From: Antedon mediterranea
Lineage: Eukaryota; Echinodermata; Crinoidea; Comatulida; Antedonidae
Direction of reading: 5' to 3'
DNA: 64,000 bases
NCBI RefSeq assembly: GCF_964355755.1
Contig: NC_092676.1
Location: 18,892,288-18,956,287, forward strand
In this document: positions 36,301 to 46,800 of the stretch, piece after piece
How the letters are laid out: each line of letters begins with the position of its first letter
Numbering within the stretch: position 1 is the first letter of the stretch
The notes under the pieces: model-generated
The model's input: the letters and a program-made list of their open reading frames with translations, nothing else
Told to the model about the DNA's origin: nothing
Database searches by the model: none
Position numbers and translations under genes: made by a program

Positions 36301-39300
36301 TTTCCTTCGTTTGCCATGAAATCCAGTAATGCAACCGTTCAATCATAGAAGAGGTGTAACACCAAACCAATAACAAACCATACTTCCATCAAATCAACCA
36401 ACTAACCAATCAGCCATCAAACTGTACAGTCAACTAACCAAAAAACTAACCAACCGGACAACCAACCAACAACTATAATTCTTCCATTATATAACCAACC
36501 AACCAACAACCAACCAACCCTTCTCATACAACTAACAAAACAACTAGCTATACAATCATACAACTAACCAACCAACTAACCAGACAACCACAATTCTTTC
36601 TTGATACAACTAACCAACCATACAACTAACCAAACAACTAGCTATACAACCAGACAACCAACCATTTACAACCACAATTCTTCCTTGATACAACCAACCA
36701 ACCATTCAACTAACCAAACAACTAGCTATACAACCAGACAACCAACCATTTACAACCACAATTCTTCCTTGATACAACCAACCAACCATTCAACTAACCA
36801 AACAACTAGCTATACAACCAGACAACCAAGCAACCAACCATACAACCACAATTCTTCCTTGATACAACCAACCAACCGACCAAACAAATATACAACCAAC
36901 CAAACACACATACAACTATTACAACCACAACCAACTAAAACTTGTCAGTCAGGTGGTCAGTTGGTCAGGTGGGCAGTCAGTCGAGAAGGCGGTCAGTAGT
37001 CTAGTCGATATAAAGGCGGTCAGAGTATGTTCATTCGTTTATCCATGGTTCAATTCACCTAGCCTATTCCTATGCATTGCGAATTAAATCACATTATTCG
37101 CAATTTTCATTGATTTATCTCCATACCGCCGACAAAAACCTCCAATGAAAAAAAAAATTATAATGTACAACGTAGGCATATTTATAATAGTTTGCCGAGA
37201 CATTTTCACAATGAAAAATTGTGATGTAATTAAATATAAAATAAATATATTAATGCAATTTATTAGTAAACTACTTCCTCCCCAGAGATGCTATAAATTG
37301 AATTTATTTTTATTGCATGCAAACATGAATAATGTATGCGATTCTATGAAGCTAAATTTTTTTAAACTTTTCAGCATTTTTTGTGATAATAATATAATGC
37401 TGTGAATAATAATAAGACTGTATTGTTTAGGTTGCAATATTACTATGTATATATAATGTGATTATAATGTTTTAACCCTCACCTATCATGCAAGGCGTGC
37501 CTACAAAAGTAAAGTTTGGTTTCCACAAGGGACGTAACACATCAACGTAGCGCAACGTAAGAGATTTGACCAATCACAAGCGATGGATTTATTCCACTGT
37601 CGCTTGTTATTGGTCAACTCGTTTGCGTTGCGTCTACGTCCTTGCGTTGCGTCCTTGTGGGAACCAAGCTTAAAGGGCTTAACACTGAATCACACTAAAA
37701 TAGGATTTTCTCCCATTTAGTGATGCGTTTTGAAGATCGTAAAAGTTCGTAGTACAAAAAGATCATTTTCACTATTCAAAACTCTTATTCTAAAACCATA
37801 TACGCACTTGAGGGTATTCTCCTCGTGGCAAATATGTTACTACTGTAGCAACACTACGGTGCAACAGTATACAAATAATTAATGTTTATGAGTGCAATGG
37901 TACAAATAATGGCACGAGGTGAATGATGAAAGGTTATATCAACGAGGCAAAGCCGAGTTGATATAACCTTTCATCATTCACCAAGTGCCATTATTTGTAC
38001 CATTACACGAATACAAAACATTCATTATTTGTTTTATGTAACATCTAGACGTTTTTTTTTCGTACACAAAAATGTTTCAAAAAGTACTATTTAACGATCG
38101 TTGAATAGTGCGTACTATTGCACGCCATGTGACCCACATTCGTCCAATCAAATGACAGGAATTTATATAGGTGTTATATAATAAAGGATCTTTCACACCT
38201 GTTCCGGTACGGTTCCGGTCCGGCGACGGCAAATCCAATCGAACGTCAATGTTTTGTTTTTACGCGGCTACGCGCATATCAATTGGTGCTTGGCCGCGTG
38301 GAGCGTCGTGAAAACGAAACATTGGCGTTCGATTCGCCGGACCGGAACCGTGCCGGAACAGGTGTGAAAGGCCCTTTAGTGATGAGTTGTTATAGCAATT
38401 CTTATTGTTAGAATATGTTCTGTAATTAAAAAAAAATCAATTGCTTTACTGTTGACTACCTTTCTCCCACATTCATTACGGGTTGTCCCCTGCCCTGACA
38501 ATACCCCTTTTTCAAATATGATGTATATAAAACAGTGGTAACAACAAAACATTATACGATGTATACTTAGTTCTATACCGATCCTGATAGTTAACAGCAT
38601 TTAGTTGAGACTTGGCTAAGTGTCCTATTTTTTTTCAGGAGGAGACAAAGTAAACTCATTAATGTTTACCTGCGATACTAGCCATAGATAAGACATCTAG
38701 ATAGGCATCAGGAGACGCAGTCTTGTCGTCAGCTCTTTCATGTTGACATCTATAGGTTGCTCCCTTTGGCCCTTCATTAGACGTACATGTTCGTCCGCTA
38801 ATGCTTACGGGTAAATTCTCACTGAAGATAGAATCTGTAACATACCCTTCAGTTTTATCTAAAATGTTAATTAAATAAACATTATATTATAGGATTATAT
38901 CTTAAGATAATTTGAACATTGTATGTTTTACTCGAGGGCTAAATGTATATATGATTATACGTCATGTTTCATATAAACTTATACGGTACACTATAGGCTA
39001 CCTATACTACTACTGGTGTAATTATGAGGATAGTTAACGCATCAATCGTCTTTTACAAGACTACTCGTTTACACTAGGACGATAATGATAAACAGATAAA
39101 CATTCTTAGATAAAACAAAATAAATTGGAAATGGTTTCCTTTTAGTATTAAATGATAATCATATAATGCTGTCTTTGATTAATTTAATATTTTAAAAATC
39201 AATAAAAACAATTACATCATTGCATTGTCACTATAATTCATCATCATCTAATCATGACGTCATTTGATTGTTGGACGTGTGAAAATATTATTTTCATCAA

Positions 39301-42300
39301 AGGCAGCATAGATGGTTATACTATAGTTCTATGATAAACACTTTTTAGATTTCTTTTGTTTTATGTACGGAAAATGTATGTTTATCTCTATTTATCGTCC
39401 ATCAGTATCGTCGATCGTTATCGTCCATAGTGTAAACGGGCTTTAAAACGCACTATAAACGATCAAATAAAACTGTTGTCGATTTTCCTTTCTACCGTGC
39501 CACTTACAGCCAAACGTCACAACCATCGTTCAAACTGTAAGTTAAACTAATTTTTAAAAAGTATCGTGTTGGTGATCGATCGTGCACTTGCCTTTAGGCG
39601 AACTCTCACTTGTGCATCACTTATTGATTATGGCCTTCGCTTGTTTAGTTACCGTACATTTATTTAAAATATGAATAGATATTATTGATCTGGGGGAAGT
39701 TACGACGTCTTAATGCTTTAGGCCTGACGGTGTGTGACATGTTTAATACCATATTCGTTGTGATCTAATAGTCGCCTGTAAGCAAAAAGTCACGGGTTCC
39801 AATTCTTCCTTCCCCCTCCGTTTTTGGTAATATGTGTACTAGAGGCTGTCCTGAATTTCCACTTTGCTTACACGACGGGAGAATGTCATAAATGCCATTT
39901 TCAACGCATTGTTTTTTACAATAAATTTGTTGCTTTTCTTTTAGTGTAATCAAGACATGATAAGTATAGTTAAATCTATATATAAATATAAATTTACCAA
40001 AAATACAAGGCAACCATATTATTATTTACAAAATGATTTTTATAAAGTGTATTTTTGCGATACATTAATATTTTTTTTTCTTTTAATTCATTACTCTCTT
40101 ATTTTTGAGAGAGTATTATCGTGTTTCTTCTTATTTGTTTAATGGTTACGTTACCTTTATCTCTTAATTTTGTATTATGTATGTGTTGAAATGAAATTAA
40201 AAAAAAGTATAGTTAAATCTTACCTGATTTAACAATTGTGTAAACGGTGAATACCTGAAATAGAAATATTATAAATAATAATTTAAAATGCTAATCAATG
40301 ATGTCCTGCTTGTATTATATTACCCCTTCAAAGAGGCAAAATATTGGAATGTAAATGTGCTGTACTGGATCGGGAACCATTATGTCGTCACACAACACAC
40401 ACCACGTCCCCTTCCCCGGCTAGCACCACATCTGAAATCTCACGTTTTACAATCTTCATTATTGGACAAATTAGGAGTACATTTAACACCTATTATAAAA
40501 TAATGTTCTACGTCCGGTTGCGTTGGTTCGCATTGATTTGATAATATGCTAATAGTTCATTATGAGAGGTAATTTATTTTTAATGAATGAATTTGTTCAA
40601 GCTTTCATTTATTATAAGAATAATTTATTGTATTTTTAAAAAATCTTATCCGAGACGAATATTTAATTTTAAAATGAAATTATTAGAATATGATTTATAT
40701 GATTTCGTATTACATTTAATTTGCAACTACTGTATTAGTTTCAATATTCAATATAGGCCGATTTTTTTCATAACGTATCACAGTGTCAATGCATAAATGT
40801 ATCTTGATCGTGTATGTAAAGATAGCATAGATACCACATTGATTAGACATATATTATGCGAGTATTCTTCGAATTCCTAAAGGGACGCATATTTTACAAG
40901 TTTGCATAGAAATCGAGGTGTATCTTGTCAGCATTATTGCAGGCAAGAGTAACTTCTAGTTATCTAATTAGGTTTTGTGTTTGAAATGCAGAATATTATA
41001 TACTTGAGTGGAATCACGATGCATCGCATGTAAGGAGGTAGCGATCATATCGGTTTGTGCATTTGACACCTTGTCGTCCGTTTGTACGTCTCTTGTAAAG
41101 GTGTTCTTAGACTGGCGGGATCCTGTTTTATGGATGTACCAGGCAGTCTGTAGTTATTGTCTTTGTTTTATGTCGGCATTTCGATTTTTTTTTCGAAATA
41201 GTGATCTCAAGTATTATAAGTATGAAGCGCCATGTGTGTCAAAATAATATTTATCTTTTACTAATTTCGGTATAGAACCTAGACTAAGCCTTTTTATGAT
41301 AGTTGATATTGTGATTATGATATTATTATATCAAAATTTATAAAAAAAATAACATTGCGGAAACAGAGAGAGACTGCTGCCAGCCCCGTAGCCATGCAGT
41401 GAGATCACAGTATATTTAAAAAAAAAAAAAATCCCCTGCCCCCATTCAGAGTTATAATATAGGCTTAGGCTTATGTATTTCTTTTTAACTGTATTTAAAA
41501 CAATAATACATTTTTTCGCCATAATTATTATCATCAGTCTTCTAACCCGTTATCCTTATCTTTACCATCCATGATCTTATCACAAATTATCATCATCGTC
41601 CTCTTCTGTATTCCAATGTACTAACATGATTATATTCCTTTATTTGTTTCAGTTTTTGTGAACATAATTCATGCACACTTTAATCTTTAATATCCACCAG
41701 CCATGTAAGAAAATATAATGCTAGCGAAGTAGATCGATACATACAAAATGAATAATACATGAATGACGACTTTATCGTAGCTGGAAGGTGTTTGTGTACT
41801 GCGTTTGGTGGGGCGCCGACTTCTACGATCATTAAATCTGTTATTCTTACTTAAACCTTACCTCGCGTGTATTATTCAATTGACACATTATTTTTTGTGC
41901 AACACAGGTGAATTATTTGTGGGACACTCGTGCATCATTAGAGTGACACGCGTGCATTATTTGTGCAACATAGGTATAAGATGAATCTTCGGATAAAAAC
42001 ATGTATTCGAGTGTTTTAGTCATCGAATTTCACTCAAAAATACACGCAATTATCTTGTGATACAACATTGTATAATACAACCAAATAGTAGGCCTTATTA
42101 TAATCAGAGACCCTAAAATTAATTATGCCTACGCTATATAAAACGTATGCCACGCGTGGCACACGCGAGGATTGTTTGATTGGCACTAGTATAGGTAATA
42201 AGTGAAACCCATTCGAAATATCTAATTATTTACTCCAATGATAAGAATAAATAAATATGAATACTTACAAATATAATATGGCAGATGAACGTATACATAT

Positions 42301-42313
42301 TCCACAGCAACAT
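27389..42313 (-). CDS. Adhesion G-protein-coupled receptor (GAIN/GPS + 7TM), 14 exons
   Basis: Exons rebuilt from splice sites and phase: 42269-42313, 40224-40254, 38670-38858, 35825-35909, 34626-34737, 33224-33364, 32576-32679, 31365-31473, 30591-30892, 28570-28665, 28330-28489, 27996-28067, 27611-27641, 27389-27510. They join in one frame to 532 aa. Exon 1 (MLLWNMYTFICHIIF) and exon 2 form a signal peptide. A ~130-residue ectodomain leads to a GPS in exon 6: WSTWGC, then CNCNHTTSFAII at about residues 183-194, with HTT as the presumed cleavage triplet. The first GPS Cys is missing. Exon 7 is TM1, exon 8 TM2, exon 9 TM3-TM4 (AWFAAEGAHYYLKIM), exon 10 TM5, exon 11 TM6-TM7 (PYLGVIWVFG, FALQGFFISIYCYF). 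The tail is basic, then acidic. The ectodomain is unusually short and no other adhesion domain was recognised. The TM5 join is uncertain (see exon 30044-30110). Confidence 0.7.
27800..27990. repeat. Family G repeat (TATATAACACCTA ... ACCATTACACTCATG)
   Basis: TTATATAACACCTAAATATT, TGGGTCACATTGTGTGCAAT, AGTACGCACTATTGAAC and CTGCCATTATTTGTACCATT all recur in inverted or rearranged order at 37870-38182. It lies in an adhesion-GPCR intron and is non-coding. Confidence 0.55.
28958..29160 (+). repeat. Dispersed ACCTCCGCCA/TTTGTTTG repeat
   Basis: ACCTCCGCCAGAATGATGAG, AGGTTATGTGGTCGATCG, a TTTGTTTG run, then TTAGCAAGATTACTCAAAAA and GTTATTG. This order is a very common dispersed repeat in marine invertebrate genomes (recollection, not searched). 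It lies in an intron. Confidence 0.45.
30044..30110 (-). CDS. Second TM5-type exon of the adhesion GPCR (exon 10a)
   Basis: A 67-bp exon with strong sites (TTTGCCAG acceptor, ACG/GTAAGT donor) encoding CLLTAYSGILPAFIFSAVLF plus LT. It starts in the same phase as the exon at 28570-28665, and both supply a Cys first codon after exon 9. Its sequence fits the canonical ECL2/TM5 start of adhesion GPCRs better than the other exon. But its 67 nt end in phase 0, and reading on into 28570-28665 gives an immediate TAA. It may be an alternative exon, a poison exon, or evidence that the true exon 11 boundary has been lost. Confidence 0.55.
31042..31228. mobile_element. MITE with TIR CTAAGGGCCAATTTACACAG
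   Basis: The left CTAAGGGCCAATTTACACAG and the right CTGTGTAAATTGGCCTTAG are inverted. The interior has GGTAACGGTGAGCGGAA and CCGCCCATCCGCTCCGC. Another partial copy lies at 32390-32500. Intronic. Confidence 0.75.
31556..32085. repeat. Cluster of diverged family A MITEs
   Basis: At least three partial or complete copies overlap or abut. They are 31556-31600 with its far end at 31790-31807, an inner copy at 31667-31806 (TTGGTACCCATTAGGACGCA ... GAAATGGGAACCAAGC), and 31928-32083 (CTTGGTTGCCAATAGAACGT ... AGTGAGAACCAAGCTTA). All are intronic to the adhesion GPCR. The nesting suggests repeated insertion into earlier copies. Confidence 0.6.
32187..32371. mobile_element. Family A palindromic MITE, intact
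   Basis: TAAAGCGTGGTTCCCACTAG ... CTAGTGGGAACCAAGCTTTA, nearly the same sequence as the copy at 2099-2282. Intronic. Confidence 0.75.
32390..32500. repeat. Partial MITE, GGCCAATTTACACAGACGA family
   Basis: GGCCAATTTACACAGACGAG at 32395 and TGACCATTTACAGACAACGC near 32456 match parts of the element at 31042-31228. Confidence 0.5.
36360..36930. repeat. AACC-rich minisatellite with an 84-bp unit
   Basis: About three well-aligned 84-bp units (36610-36900) have cores ACCAACCATTCAACTAACCA, AACAACTAGCTATACAACCA and CACAATTCTTCCTTGATACA. Irregular AACCAACCAACT sequence flanks them. The 132-aa plus-strand frame is just this repeat translated (28-residue period). Intronic to the adhesion GPCR. Confidence 0.75.
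37512..37673. mobile_element. Family A palindromic MITE
   Basis: AAAGTTTGGTTTCCACAAGG ... CCTTGTGGGAACCAAGCTTA with CAATCACAAGCGATGGATTT inside. The arm next to each end differs from the other copies (ACAAGG instead of ACTAGA) but stays self-complementary, so both ends changed together. Confidence 0.7.
37870..38182. repeat. Family G palindromic repeat
   Basis: AATGGTACAAATAATGGCAC ... GATGAAAGGTTATATCAAC is mirrored by GTTGATATAACCTTTCATC ... GTGCCATTATTTGTACCATT, a long hairpin with a short centre. Then come TATTTAACGATCGTTGAATA, GTGACCCACATTCGTCCAAT and ATAGGTGTTATATAATA. It shares parts with 27800-27990. Confidence 0.65.
38183..38376. mobile_element. MITE with TIR CTTTCACACCTGTTCCGG
   Basis: TCTTTCACACCTGTTCCGGT at the left and CCGGAACAGGTGTGAAAGG at the right are inverses. 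These continue inward as ACGGTTCCGGTCCGGCGA against TCGCCGGACCGGAACCGT. It is about 194 bp, GC-rich and non-coding. A weak relative (AATCCGGTCCGGTGTCGCCG) may lie near 32770. Confidence 0.75.
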
Positions 42314-43821
42314 GGTGTCGCTGCTTTAGACGTTAGCACTGTTGTGTTTTATTATAGATGTTACACCGCTACAGCCAAGTATCGTATACGAATAACATCT
42401 TGGTCGATTCGACATCTCGATCAACAGTATTGATTTGCGGAGAACAAGGCATTTTAGTTAGATTGGCTGAAAAGAGCATAGCTTGCACACCATCGCAAAC
42501 GAAGCATGCTAGCAACAACAGAAACATTCATTTGACCTGAACGACTGAGCGACGATTAAGATGAATACGATATGCAGATATTCTAGGTTGTAAACATTTT
42601 AAATACAGTATTTGATTGATTCGTGGTTCGTATTTTCAAGAGCATGTTGCCCGAGGCCTGTACATTTTATACGAATATTATCCAAAGTCGAACTACTGTA
42701 TTTGCAATATTTACAACGATCACAAAAATAAAAACAAATTATATTCATATTGTATTTTTGTATAAATGGCTAGTAAAATGTACAATAATCGTTAATTATT
42801 TCAAAACATGTGTTATATGATTTCCTAATCTTAGTGCAATAATGTTAAACTCAATTAATATTAACCCATTATTCTAATGAAGTATTCTGTTTTTTCATCT
42901 TTGTATATTTTTTTATTATTTTTTTTAATGTATTTTTGTCAGAGTTTTGATTATAGGCCTATTTGTTTATATATTGATTTCAATAAAGATTATTTATTAA
43001 AATTAAATTGGTTATAGACAGATGCGACAGGTCAATATAAGTACGGTAGTAGCCTAAATAAATTTACTCGAACTTATATCTTTTACTTATTGTTTGTCTT
43101 ACCAGGGAAGAGTAAATTCACGCTTACCTGGTCTTACCATGTGTACACTAATGTGTGAGTGGCCCCTTACTTCGTCTCATGATTAAAATTACATTAGTCT
43201 CTGAAGTCAAAAGGCATGTAGTGGCGTATGACTTATTTAAACAGTACAGCAAGCATTTTTATGATATAATTCTACCCCTAATACAAATTACATTTGTTCC
43301 AATTGAAAATACACAGAGTACAAACTGTGATAGTTTCCACGTAGGCCTATCCGAGACAGTAAAATTGTGCATTACTTTATTTCGTTCTTTTAGTTATAAA
43401 ACCACTTCGCGACTGACCATTGGTTTAGATATGATTATCATTTCGGCAACAGGCCCTCTACTACATCCACATGGGAGTGTATCGGTAGATACTTTCGCCC
43501 TGTTACATCTGAAAGTCCGAAAATACTTTCAATACTCTTTATAAACTGTAAACACAATATATTAATCATATTATTGCTGTATGCAGCCTACTAACTAATT
43601 TAGAGACACCGTAACGTGGTTCATAGTATCTTGTTTGTTAAACAAATAAAAACATCTGAGTCTTGGCATTAGCAAGAACATCCAAGAAGTCCTGGTATTC
43701 TATAGCAAGAACACCAGAGTCAATTGGTATCTATCAGAAAGAACACCCGCCAGTCTCCAACAGCGAGTCTCGGTATATTATCAAGAAAACTCGAGTCTTG
43801 GTATTAACAAGAACATCCAAT
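42314..43821. other. Intergenic between the adhesion GPCR and the helicase gene
   Basis: It contains the presumed promoter and 5' UTR of the adhesion GPCR, not resolved. A 129-aa plus-strand frame (43155-43544) has no recognisable domain, signal or splice context and is not called. Confidence 0.35.
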
Positions 43822-46800
43822 TTATTTAGACTTATTCCTCCGCTTGATTTGCTCACAATAGGTATCCGCAATCACCTTCTCTATATTTCTTTCATTTTCC
43901 AGTAAGTTTCGAATATCATCATACGTTACGTCATTTTGAAGAATAATCAATCTACGGAGAAATAAACTCAATTTGAAATGAAACACATAATATAGTAAAT
44001 TCAGTCTTAAAACTTTCCATGAAATAGGCCACATGTGACACACATGCGATGCTATATTACGGAATTCGCCTATGACGGTGGCTAAATATTGTCATGCAGT
44101 ATGTGGAGATACGGCACTGAAAATCGAGTGAATTCAAACTTACCTAGAATCTCTCTTTCTGGCTCGTCCTCTCAATTGAACCAGTGCTGTCGTTGAAGAT
44201 GGTGTGTACAGTAAGATAACTAAATCACACTGTGGGATGTCAACGCCCTCTTCAGCAACGCTTGTTGCAACGATCACCTAAAAGACAACAGTCATAATGA
44301 CAACTCATTTTTATACCTGGGGATTTCGACTCTGCCGAAATTTGCTTCTATCTGGCTACATCAAATACCAACACTACTGTACTATGTTGGCCTACATATT
44401 CTCCGCGGCGCGCGATGTCTGCTAAAAGTGGCGTGTAAATTATCGCGTCGCAGCCACAGATAAACCGTTGATCTCCGAAGCACAGCATCCTGTAGTTATA
44501 CAGTATTGCCTTGCTTGAAATAAGTTTTCCTATTGCATTCTCGGAAAGGATTAATAGTATGCTGTTGATGATGCGAGACACTCGATCACCATCTACAACG
44601 TAGGGCACCGTATAACACTTAAAGAATAATTTGATTCCACAAAGTTCTAACCTGGTACATTTTTCTTTTAATACACTGCAATGCTTGACGTTGCCTACTG
44701 ACAGACATCCCAGGGGCTGTAGTGCCATCTTTTCTTGGCTTCCTATCGCTTCCATGACCCACCAATTTTAGTGCTCGGATATTTTGACTTTTAAAAAAGG
44801 AATGGCTAAAAACAAGATGTTATATGGCACATTAAGTAGGGCCTAAGTGTATGTAGATTATAATTATTATTATATTTTATGTTTAGGCATAATATGTAGC
44901 CAATGATTACCAATAGTAAACAAATCACTGCCCTATCACATAGGTGGTAATCCCCTTGATACAGGGAAGTGTACTGGACCTACGGTGTATATTCCATATC
45001 CTAGAAGACTTGCTCCACCACCACCAGAACTAGGAGCGAGTCGACTTCGAACCCATGCCTATATAAACGGCACTTAACCGATTGACTTAATTATATCAAC
45101 ATATTTTATTAGGTAGCGGAACTAACCACAGGGTATAGGCTCATGCATAACATGTGACGGAAACATCACATCACTATTATTGTCACGCCATAGTTGTTTT
45201 TTGCTGGTATCACCGTCATAAAAAGTCGTCGACGCTAACAGAATAACTGTAATTTTAGTTAGGCCTACCAAATACTTACCTGTTTAACTTTTGTGTTAAC
45301 TCTTCTGCGTCTAACCTCGTTTGAACCATAACCAAAGCAAGTGGTTCGTCATCTCTTCGGTGTTCATCAACAAATCTTCGGCCTAACTGTCTAAGAATCG
45401 ACACAACTAAGGGATTGGAAATCTCACAGTTTTCAACAGATTCCACAAACCGTTTCAAACACTCTTGATTGAGTGAGAACGTATTATTTTTGGAATTGAA
45501 ACATGTATTGATACATTTCTTCGCTTGAACAATACAGTTTCTCGTGCGTAATTGAAATACTGCAGTAACGAATAGAGACACAGACTTTATGGTATAACCA
45601 ATCAAGGGAGAATTCCGCACCTTTTCTCCGTCCGACAGTTCATTTAGAGCATCCAAGACCTGTACAACAGCACCACTATTCAACACATCGTCTGGGTTAA
45701 GATTCCTGTCTTGTAACATGTAAGGCAAATTTGTTTTTGTCATTAATCGTGTTAAACAATGATTTGCCATCGCTATGAATTCAGATAATAGGAATTCAAT
45801 GTCACGATCAAACTCTATCCTTGTCATTTCTAGTTTGCTTTGTGATTTTACTTTATTCAAATCATCCTTACACTTGACCACATGTGTTATTTCTGCATTG
45901 CCTAGATTTGCTAGCAACTGCACTAACACTGACTTTGCGCCTTCTCTAGTCTTCCTTCCCGCTGGTGTTGCAGATATACCGATGATCTTCGGCTTGTGGG
46001 ATGACAAAGTGTAATTTTCTTTCATAATCATGTTGTAAGAGTGGTTCTTAGAACAGTGGTGAGTTTCATCAAAGACTATCAAGCTTATGTTTTGCCAATG
46101 CACAGTTCCTTTTTTAAGCATGTTTCGAAAATACTCTAAAAAAAAAAGATAATACTAGTTTCGAATAAAGCCTCCAGATTAAAGTATTAATCAAAGTTAA
46201 TGATACAATATTTGTGTATTGAAAAAAAAATGTTATAAGTTTTTCTACAAAAGAGAGACAAGTACCTGCAGTGGCTACAAGTAGGCCTACGTATTGACTG
46301 AGAGGCCTACGGTAATTTGACGACGACTTCGTTGTGAATTGTCCACCTCCAGTTACTCCAATCACGTTTGGAGAGTTACGACCATGTCCTTTTAACTCTT
46401 TTATGAAATAGTCGGTTTGTTGGATGCATAGAAGAATTTTGTCAACAAGAAACACAGCAATTCGTCCTGGATTCATGTCCAGCATTGCTTGTATTATCAT
46501 CGCTGCCACCAACGTCTTTCCAGTGCCTTTAAAATTGGAAGTCCAATATTTTATTATAATAATTAGTCACAAAACAGTGGTGTATATCCCTCCTGTACAG
46601 GAGGGCGTGAAACAACCTCTTTCTGTTCAAGCTTGGTTCTGACTAGAGACGCAACACAAGGACGTCTAATCACAAGCGATAACTATTGAAACTGTCGCTT
46701 GTCATTGGTCAACACGCTTTCGTTGCGTTTATGTCAGGGGTGGCGCCAGGATGTTCCCGACGCGGGGGCTACATTCCCCGACGAGGGGGCTATGCGAGCG

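Noticed and set aside
36601-36999. 132-aa plus-strand frame rich in Thr/Asn/Gln
   Set aside because: It is the translation of the 84-bp AACC-rich minisatellite inside an intron.
39720-39850. tRNA-derived SINE (ACGGGTTCCAATTC box)
   Set aside because: Only a single B-box-like motif was found, with no A box at the right distance, so it is not called.
41008-41247. Cys-rich 79-aa plus-strand frame
   Set aside because: It lies within an intron on the opposite strand with no splice or domain support.
43155-43544. 129-aa plus-strand open frame
   Set aside because: No recognisable domain, signal peptide or splice context, and low-complexity AT-driven composition; chance frame between two minus-strand genes.
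44935-45090. Functional tRNA gene
   Set aside because: A- and B-box motifs are present but no acceptor or anticodon stem forms; the tail is SINE-like.
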